Source of the DNA: Delphinus delphis
Lineage: Eukaryota; Chordata; Mammalia; Artiodactyla; Delphinidae
Assembly: GCF_949987515.2 (NCBI RefSeq)
Contig: NC_082689.1
Location: 66,215,746-66,279,745, forward strand
DNA length: 64,000 nucleotides
Direction of reading: 5' to 3'
The translations under genes were made by a program, and so were the position numbers. Positions 56,551 through 64,000 of this stretch are shown piece after piece. Within the stretch, counting starts at the first letter, position 1. Every line of letters begins with the position of its first letter. Below the pieces are notes generated by a model, which searched no databases, was not told where the DNA came from, and was given only the letters and a program-made list of their open reading frames with translations.

Positions 56551-56754
56551 GAGTTCCCTGGTGGCGCAGTGGTTGCGAGTCCGCCTGCCGATGCAGGGGA
56601 CACGGGTTCGTGCCCCGGTCCGGGAGGATCCCACATGCCGCGGAGCGGCTGGGCCCGTGAGCCATGGCCACCGAGCCTGCGCGTCTGGAGCCTGTGCTCC
56701 ACAACAGGAGAGGCCACAACAGTGAGAGGCCCACGTACCGCAAAAAAAAAAAAA
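56551..56754 (+). repeat. CHR-type SINE, short cetacean form
   Basis: 'gagttccctggtggcgcagt', 'gggttcgtgccccggtccgg', 'gagaggcccacgtaccgc' and A tail. TSDs of 17 bases, starting 'aaaaatggagaggaag', at 56534-56550 and 56755-56771. The target was already locally duplicated: 'ggttaaaaatgga' occurs on both sides. Confidence 0.96.
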
Positions 56755-56771
56755 AAAAATGGAGAGGAAGG

Positions 56772-57652
56772 TTAAAAATGGAATTAGAGGTATCACAGAG
56801 CCACATTGTATAAACTTCAGTGTGAATTTTAAAAGGCTGTTTTGGTGAGCTAAAAAAACCCCAAACACAAATGCCCCAGGGGTTTTTATTGACTTTGTTT
56901 AGTTTTGCTTTGAATGATGTTAACTCTTCTAAAACATAGTTTGAAAATCACCAGTCTCCTAATGACTGGTGTTGAGTGGACATGGAAATGTTGGAAAGGA
57001 TTTGCCTAATCTTCATATGAGCATCTGTTACAAGGAATGCAACTTTAAATGGCTACAATTTTAAGTTTGAACATATCACCTTAAGTTAAATGATGTTGTT
57101 CACATGAACTGCTTAGGAGAAGTATATATGTGTAGAAAACTGTATTTACTGTAGTGCATGAACCCGGCCTTGGGTCTGAGGTTTACCAGTATCCAAACAA
57201 CTACAGAATTTTAGGGTTTTCAAGGCTTTTATTTCAGAGCAGCATTCTTTTAAAAACAAACACCGTTTTCTCACCTGGGAAGTGAATGTTTTGTACTCAG
57301 CACTGCAAGTATTCCACAACTCACTGACTAGTATTAGATGTTCAAAAGAGCTCAGATGATTTAATTTCGAAAAGATGAATCTATTTCAGAAAACTGAAGA
57401 CACACAGGAAATTATTTTCAATTGCTATTTGCTTAACTTTGGACTCATTTCTGCCTCTCATACTCACTCTGTAGAAAGAAACAGGAGTAAACTACTGAGA
57501 CTTAATTAACCAAAATGGTATCATGTTTTGCAAATTAAGTCTGATATCATAAACAGCTTAGGGGCAGATATAAGCCATCAGATAAAAACTCCAAGAATCG
57601 ACCATACAACACAATTTAGAGTACAACCTGAAGTACAGCCTCAGATACTCAC
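56772..57652. other. Unique sequence
   Basis: No supported gene or repeat. An 8-bp inverted repeat CACCAGTC/GACTGGTG with a 7-base loop is at 56949-56971. Confidence 0.4.
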
Positions 57653-57823
57653 CAGTGAAATGATTAGAAGTGGACAGATAGACACTATCAACACTGGTGG
57701 CACTGTCACAGCTAAAAACTTCATCATCAGATTCCTGCACAGAGGAGCAGGGTGCGGAGCCCTCAATTTCTTCCAACTTCTCCTTTAAAATTCCACTCAT
57801 CGCTGCAGCGCTGTCACATGTAC
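57653..57823 (-). CDS. Candidate 171-nt coding exon, unknown gene
   Basis: On the minus strand a pyrimidine-rich tract 'cgttcctgctacag' gives an acceptor and the segment ends at ACTG|GTGAGTATC, a strong donor. Between them are 2 bases, 56 stop-free codons and 1 base. The predicted peptide includes SGILKEKLEEIEG, then an acidic and serine-rich stretch ESDDEVFSCDSATSVDS and YLSTSNHFT. Local GC is above the flanks and no repeat covers it. An in-frame ATG at 57798-57800 could also serve as a start. I do not recognise the family. This is the best coding candidate in the window that does not come from a transposon, but it rests on splice signals and openness alone. Confidence 0.3.
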
Positions 57824-59754
57824 CTGTAGCAGGAACGGGAGCAACAGAGCATTGAGATATCTGACCACTGATTGCACAGTCAAGGTCTCCAAATTGTTTT
57901 GGGGGGTTGTAATTTTTTGAACCACGTCTGCCAGAGTGTCATATCCATGCAGAAATCATTCTTTACACAATGTTTGAAAGCACTGAAAACAGTTCTACCT
58001 TGATTCATTGCTATTTGCATTCTTATTCTGACAACAGTATTTTATGAGAAAAAGTCAAAATTAAGAATGTGAATTCAGAGGGCTGCATAAGGAAATATGG
58101 CTCAGTGTTTTGAGTCAAATACAGGAGTCAAATACATTTATTTGATTTGTTCTGGTAAATCACGTACTGTCACAGAGCAGGGGTTCAGAACGAAATAGAT
58201 CACTCACTTGCATGCTGTCATACCCGGAGCATACTGATTAGGGCATGTCTATGTTGCTTGGGAATTCTTTTTTCTCAGGTACAAAGGCATCTACTTTCCT
58301 GGGGCTCTCTGTCCGTTAAAAATCAAATTGGTTGCTAGGAATGGCTATACCTACAGAATTTAGATGCCTTATAATGTTTCCAGTCAGTTCAGCAGAGCTA
58401 CAGGGAATTCTTGAGTCCTATACCACAGAGGTTGGCAGACTAGATTTAATATAGGGTAAATCACAGTCCTAAATCTTTTGCTGGATAAAATATTAATTTA
58501 AGTCTCTTCACTCTTGTATCAACATGGTCAGTGAAAGCCAGTCAGAGGTAGCCTGATGCATTTTTTAAAATTTGTTAATGTCAATTTAGATGAGTCATTA
58601 GACCTCTGAGAGTAATAATTTCTTCATAGCCATAAAGTAACTCTTAAGGTAATCAGCGGTTGCAAACACAAATTCTTACAATGGCAGTTAACCTCAATGA
58701 ATAAAGAGGGTCAGATATAATAAAATCATGAAGTCATCTCAGTCTTCTCATTTGTCTACTGTTATTTGTAACAAAGGTATCAAGAAATACTTTTCTACCC
58801 GAAGGAAAATGATAGCATAGGAACAATAATAAGTGGTCTCACAACCAAAGAGACAGTGGGTAGTAAGCAGTGTGAACTATGGCAAACTGGAGGTGTACAC
58901 CCAGGCCAAAGTGGGAAGCTACTGCTCAGTCCAGGTCATTTCAGCTCCATGCTTTCCCAATTTAACACACTCCAAAATCTGGCCAATGCCGCATTCACAT
59001 TCAGAAGCAATCCTTTACACTGTTAGCTTTCACATGCCCCATCCTCCTTTCCCTTATTAATTTTGCTTATAAAGGAGTGTTTTTTAGATTACATTGTAAT
59101 TTAAAACCCCTCTTGGATTGGCTCTATAAAATAAACAAAGAATGGTTCAGATCTGTGACTTGGAAGGATCAACAGACAAAGGAATCAAAACATTCTCTTC
59201 CCCACTAGCCCAACACAGTACCTGAAATGCCTTTACTAGAGATACATAAGTTGGGAGAACAAACTTACTTTACAAAAGACACTTGCACGATACATGTGCA
59301 AAGAGAGGTAGTATACTACCCAAGAGAGGTAGTATCTTAAGCCATCAAAACTGAGCATGGCAGTCCTATCTGTAATAAGGAACCAATCTGATTAGCGTGA
59401 CTTTCTTAAGAAGTCTGGCCACTTGCATTGTGCCTCTCAGTGACTTCATGGAGTCCCTCAGTTTTGGTAGCTATGCTTCTGTGGGGCATATGTGCTCCAG
59501 GTCCTTCTGCTGACTGGCTTCCTCTGTTCTGTACTTTCTGCTTCCTAGTATCCTTAACTGGCATATCGTTTTACTTCTGAAAGAACATCCTCTACCGTAT
59601 TGTATCCTGAAAGCCTCAACACTAAACAACAATTGTCTTGTTCTTTTAAATATATCCTAGTTCAGATTGTTGAGTAAGGGAATCTGTGTCTTCGTTCAGA
59701 TATTTGTGCCATTCTATAGAAAAGAGATTTGTTTTCTGTACTTTGTTAGGGGCC
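57824..59754. other. Unique sequence
   Basis: No recognised repeat or supported exon in 1.9 kb. A 14-bp palindrome within a direct repeat is at 59301-59335. Confidence 0.4.
59301..59335. repeat. Direct repeat with embedded palindrome
   Basis: AAGAGAGGTAGTAT occurs at 59301-59314 and 59322-59335. The first copy overlaps the perfect 14-bp palindrome GGTAGTATACTACC (59307-59320). Confidence 0.85.
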
Positions 59755-60300
59755 ACTTATTATTTATTCAATAAATATCTCTTGAGCTTCTAGCATGAAC
59801 CAGTGACTATTATAGTGACTATCGCTAGAGAGCAATAAAGTAACAACACAGAAAAAGAATTCCTTCCTCTAATGATGCTCACTTTCTGGGTGTTGATGGG
59901 GGAAGGGGTAAACAAATAATAAACAGATAAGTAAATTAAATATATAATATGTCCTGTAGAGTTAAATACTATGAAGAAAGATAAGTAGTCAAGTGGTATA
60001 GTGACTAAGAGATTGGCTGATAGAGAACATTGCATTTTTAATTACTTGGTGAGCTAATGTTACAGTGAGGAAGGTAAGGGAGCCAGCGATTTTGACATCT
60101 GGGGGAAGATTAGGCCAGGGCAAAGGAGCGGTGAGTGTCGAGGTCCTGGGTTCGACATAGTAGGCAATGAGGTTAGACAGGTATTGGGAGCTAGATTGTG
60201 TAGAGCCTGTAAGGACTTTGGATACTACTCTACATGAGATGAAGGGCGTAAGTAGTGGAATGATAACATCTCACTTGTACTTTAAAAGGACCACTCATTC
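59755..60300 (-). mobile_element. L2 LINE relic, minus strand
   Basis: Antisense L2 in order: 'cttattatttattcaataaa', 'tagcatgaaccagtgactat', 'taatgatgctcactttctgg', 'aaacaaataataaacagata', 'gacatctgggggaagattag', 'attgtgtagagcctgtaagg', 'actttggatactactctaca' and 'cttgtactttaaaaggacca'. One of the clearer L2 copies here. Confidence 0.8.
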
Positions 60301-60302
60301 TG

Positions 60303-60425
60303 GACTTCCCTGGTGGTCCAGTGGTTAAGACTCTGTGCTTCCACTGCAAGGGGCACACGTTCAATCCCTGGTCGAGGAACTAAGATACCACATGCCGTGC
60401 TGCACGGCCAAAAAAAAAAAAAGAA
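60303..60425 (+). repeat. Short older CHR/tRNA-Glu-type SINE
   Basis: 'ggacttccctggtggtccag' head, 'ctctgtgcttccactgcaag', 'cgttcaatccctggtcgagg', ends 'gccgtgctgcacggcc' plus A tail. This is the older subtype like the copy at 21574-21763. No clean TSD. Confidence 0.88.
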
Positions 60426-60430
60426 AAAAA

Positions 60431-62589
60431 GACCACAAATTTGCCTATTATTTCATTAAAAAAAAAAAAACAAAGAAAAAGAGGGCCTACGGTAAAGGAA
60501 AGGTAGATTTGATGGGGAATGGAAAAGTCCTAGAATTAAGGAGGACTTAGCAGCTCAGATGAACAGTTAAAATCAGAACCTGACCAGTCGGAGGGTTGAA
60601 GAGGTTTCTTTGGTGGGGAAAGAATTTAGAACGAAGTTAGAAGGGGAAGGAAGGTCAAAGTGCTTCCCAAAGTAATGTGGTTACTTAATTTTACCTACAA
60701 CCATCTCTGGTCTCTAAATTTACCAAATATTTGATGATGGTGGGAGCCACCTTTCCTGTTAGGTTTTAAATAGGACCAATTCTGATATATCCTACCACTT
60801 TGTGGTACTGCTTTGGCAAATAAAATTAACAATGAAAAAGAAGGCTTTCCTTTCTTACTCTAAAGGAATACTTCTTTTAATTTGGTAGAGAAGAGGCATT
60901 ATATGGATGGTGACCATTATCAAAGATTCACTTATTGATGGGAATATGGAGGCAAAGAGTTAATAACTATTTTATCCACCACCCTCCCTAAAGCTACTCA
61001 TTCAAGATTTTTTTTAAAGTAAAATCCATAACTACTACTTGCTACTGCAAGGGTTATAGGATTCTGGCTTGGAGTTGACCTTGTTTGAAAGCAATCGGTT
61101 GAAGAGTCTCTCTTATCTTCAAGCGACTTATGGAGAGTTTAAAAGAATTGCAGAAAACCTCCTAAAAACTGAGAGCTGTTGATGGATTTTTTTAAATGTT
61201 GATGTACCCTGTTTAATCGTTATAGGAAGCTATTGCAAGTTTTTCCTTAACTGGTATGAAATCGATGTAAATAATTTGTGTGGATTTGCTCACATTTATA
61301 CTTTTAGTTCTGATGACCTTGAAGAAACTTGCACAGAGTCATTAAAGAGAGAATGAACTGTGTAATTAGCTGAGTAAACACAAAGAAAGGATGGGAAAAA
61401 ATGTCCAAAAGCATAAGAAATATTTGGAGAGAGAGAGGAAAAATAGATTCATCCTACTTTGTGTCTGCCAGTTTGATTCTACTGTAGTGTGCTCTGGCTG
61501 TAGTACTAAAATTGCAATGTTACAATTATTTCCATGGCAACAGACAGTGAGATCATGCAGAAGTTAAGTTGTGAGAGAGATTAAGATGCTACCCCCATTC
61601 AGATGTCTGCAGTAATAGGTGGGAAGGGAGAACAGAGTTATTATGAGTGTCCTTGATTGAGTTTGTCCCAGCCACATAGTCCAGGGAGAGCAATCCTAAA
61701 CAATATTGTCACCCTATAACACAGAATGCTCTTTTGAGAGTACATGGCTGTATGAAACTGTTAGCAAGCAGACAGAAGTATGGATGACTTGATTTATATT
61801 TTCTAGCACCTAAAAGATTATGATATTTGTTAAAAGTCAAAAGTTTTAGAATTCTAATTCAGGGCCCCTTAACAAGGTCCTATGTGTCCCAGGTCCAGGA
61901 AAAAAAATGGAGTCGACTTAGGTTCTCTTTATCTATCTAATAGTATTCTTATTAATCCTATATCCAAAAATTCCTTTTGAAAAGTATATAAAATAATACA
62001 ATTTTCTTAATACTGCTCCTAATATGAAAATAGTCATAATTTTATCAAATAGCAGAGTCATATTTTGAATTAAAATATTCAAAATGACAGTTGAATGTTT
62101 TTATACAAACCAAGACACTCAAAAGACAAAAGATTACTAGCATTTAGGAGTAGGGGAAGAAAATAAATTATTAATTTTTATGTTCAATTTATGATGTAAT
62201 GAGAAATAACTGAATTGAGACAGGTCACTAAAAGAATCTAAAGGTAAAAATATAATTTGTCATTTTGAGGTCAGAACTACCATGAATGTTGGGTACATTG
62301 CCCTTTCTATAAATGGAAATTATTTTTCTAAAAACAGTAGTTCAGAGTTTATATGGATCTCCCCCAAGAACTTAAGTATTTGTTGTTATTAGGCAAGTTT
62401 TACAGAATAAAGTATCCAATGATTGATTTTATGATTGTATGACACCAGAGAGCCTAAATATACTAAATAGTAAATCTTCACAACCATATATATATTTTTA
62501 AGTTCCCCTTATTCCCCCACTATAAGGACACTTCTATAGAGCTGGGATACAACCATGGGCTTGGGTTGATTACTAAGGTTAATTGACAA
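60431..62589. other. Unique sequence, nothing recognised
   Basis: No supported gene or repeat. Confidence 0.35.
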
Positions 62590-62960
62590 AGACTAGAACA
62601 AGAATGAGGACAGATTGTTGGATCCAGAGACAGATGCAGAATAAAGGTGAATAAAAGTGAAATGGCCCTGGGGATTGAATGGCCCTGGGGATATGAAGGG
62701 AAAGTAGGACATGGGAGAAAGAGTTTGTAAAGAATGGAAGAAAATCCCCAAAGGAGAAATGGACAATTTGGTGACTTGAGAGATCTGGGCAGTGATATTT
62801 ATCAAGAGTTAAGTCACAGAAGATGAAGAGGTAGAAGAAATTAGCCTGGGTTGTAGTATCTATGGAGAAATGCTAGTTTCAAAGATTATGAAATTTGCTA
62901 CATCTCCCTTTGGGTTGAGAGGGAAATGGGATGAATTGCTTTAATCTGAACTTGTGGTGA
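62590..62960 (-). mobile_element. Possible L2 relic, minus strand
   Basis: Purine-rich sequence with the general look of antisense L2. A 19-bp spaced direct repeat 'aatggccctgggga' occurs near 62661 and 62680. The assignment is weak. Confidence 0.3.
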
Positions 62961-63221
62961 TGTCTGGATCCCCCAATTAAAAACACATCAGTTAATTTAA
63001 AATTTAGAACCTGAGAGCCTGGAGCTGGAAAAAGCTTAGGAGAAAAAAGCAGTCTGCACTGTTACCACAAATTTGCCTTCAGGTATAGGGAAAGTGGTGA
63101 TGTGTCCTACAGTAGGACTTAGACTAGGCTAATCATTAAAATTTTCTGGGGAAATTTTTTTAAATGTAAGAGAGTCCCAGGAACTACCAGGAGTCACTGG
63201 TATGGTGAAAAAGGTGAAGCC

Positions 63222-63400
63222 AGTTGCTTGAAAACCTGGTTTCACCATTTCCTTAAATAGTTCTTTTGTGAGTTACTTAATTTCTCTGAGCCAAAGTTTT
63301 CCCACCTGTTAAATGGGGCTAGTAGTAGCTGTTTTACAGTGTTAGAATGTGCACTGTAGCTATTTCTATGTCCTCCATTGGTATGTATTATGAATTCCAA
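63222..63400 (+). repeat. MIR SINE relic, plus strand
   Basis: 'ttgaaaacctggtttcacca', 'tgtgagttacttaatttctc', 'tgagccaaagttttcccacc' and 'tgttaaatggggctagtagt' are the MIR core in order. Confidence 0.8.
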
Positions 63401-63759
63401 ATGCTTGGCATTATAGCTAAAACAAAACAAAAACAATACACTAAAGTCTTGACTAAGAGTGCAATTTAGTCAGTTCAGTATAGAGGGGGGCTATAAATAG
63501 AAGTGAGCGACCAGAGCATGCCATTTCTCTTTAAGGCATGGAATAAATGGCAACAGGACAGAAAACTAGGGGAGATACTACAAAGTCTTCTTTTGAGGAT
63601 ACCCTTGTTCTTTGGATGGATGGGCATGACCAGACAGCATCAGGGTATGTTCCCTCCCTTGTCATGTGAACCTGTCTTGCCGAAAGGCCACTTCACACTC
63701 CAGAAGGAGTACTAATTGATTAACACTATATATGTAACTTTGTAACCTATAATTCCTCC

Positions 63760-64000
63760 ACTTATAACATGAGCATGTTCCCTTCTCATTAAATAATTTT
63801 CTAAACCACTTGTTTTTATTCGATTTTCATTTTTGTGTTTAAGGCTACACAGCATTTCATTGAATAGCTATGCAATAATATTTAACTACAATTCTAAGGG
63901 AGATGCTTGGTTTCTTTTAAAATATTTATTATAAACCTCCATATAATTAACATTTTCTTTCATATATCTTTGTGTACATCTCTGATTATATCTCTAGGAT
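63760..64000 (-). mobile_element. Ancient LINE relic running off the window, minus strand
   Basis: 'ggctacacagcatttcattg' followed by 'ctatgcaataatatttaact' and 'gggagatgcttggtttcttt' resembles the antisense L1 ORF2 3' end. It continues past the window edge. Confidence 0.45.

Noticed and set aside
58395..58460. 'ccacagaggttggcagacta' as a hAT transposon end
   Set aside because: Only one short end matches. No second terminus or TSD was found.
1..64000. CRISPR arrays, bacterial operons, phage or plasmid features
   Set aside because: Repeat content, base composition and absence of dense coding show mammalian nuclear DNA. No regularly spaced repeat array exists.

Overview
This window is mammalian nuclear DNA, almost certainly from a cetacean. 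The main evidence is a set of nine CHR-type, tRNA-derived SINEs. They share the head 'cttccctggtggcgcagtgg', a tRNA A box and B box, and the tail 'gagaggcccgcgtaccgc(A)n'. The short form of this SINE is typical of whales and dolphins. A nearly complete L1 with the 5'UTR type of cetartiodactyl L1s agrees with this. No prokaryotic feature, CRISPR array, rRNA or tRNA gene was found. The background is AT-rich, and the only CpG-rich spots are the SINEs and the 5' half of the L1.

Layout. 1-8.2 kb: unique sequence with MIR relics, ancient L1 fragments, a solo LTR (about 4.17-4.56 kb) and a long L2 copy (about 5.0-6.87 kb). 8.2-15 kb: unique sequence with a hairpin at 14.52 kb. 15-25.5 kb: repeat-rich, with CHR SINEs, L1 3' ends on both strands, an L2 on the minus strand, and two head-to-tail ancient L1 3' ends (22.4-25.5 kb) that carry two SINEs. 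25.5-38 kb: L2 relics, a MER20-like DNA transposon, a long palindrome (31.42 kb), a perfect DR4 hormone-response-type element (33.51 kb), a purine mirror repeat (36.36 kb) and SINEs. 38.38-45.73 kb: a 7.3 kb L1 with a SINE in its 5'UTR and disabled ORF1 and ORF2. 45.7-52.5 kb: more L1 fragments, a TG microsatellite and a SINE. 52.9-57.9 kb: on the minus strand, three segments look like exons with compatible splice phases, and the last ends at an ATTAAA signal. This is the only place where I see any hint of a host gene, and it is weak. 57.9-64 kb: mostly unique sequence with L2, MIR and CHR relics.

No confident host protein-coding gene is present. The window reads as intergenic sequence or the inside of a large intron. 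The insertion history is clear in several places: SINE into L1, young L1 into ancient L1, and SINE into L1 5'UTR. Many insertions are flanked by readable target-site duplications (TSDs). I found no new molecular system. The best leads for follow-up are the phase-matched exon-like segments, the 34-bp palindrome, the DR4 site, the H-DNA-type mirror repeat and a 3'-truncated SINE that still has a TSD.
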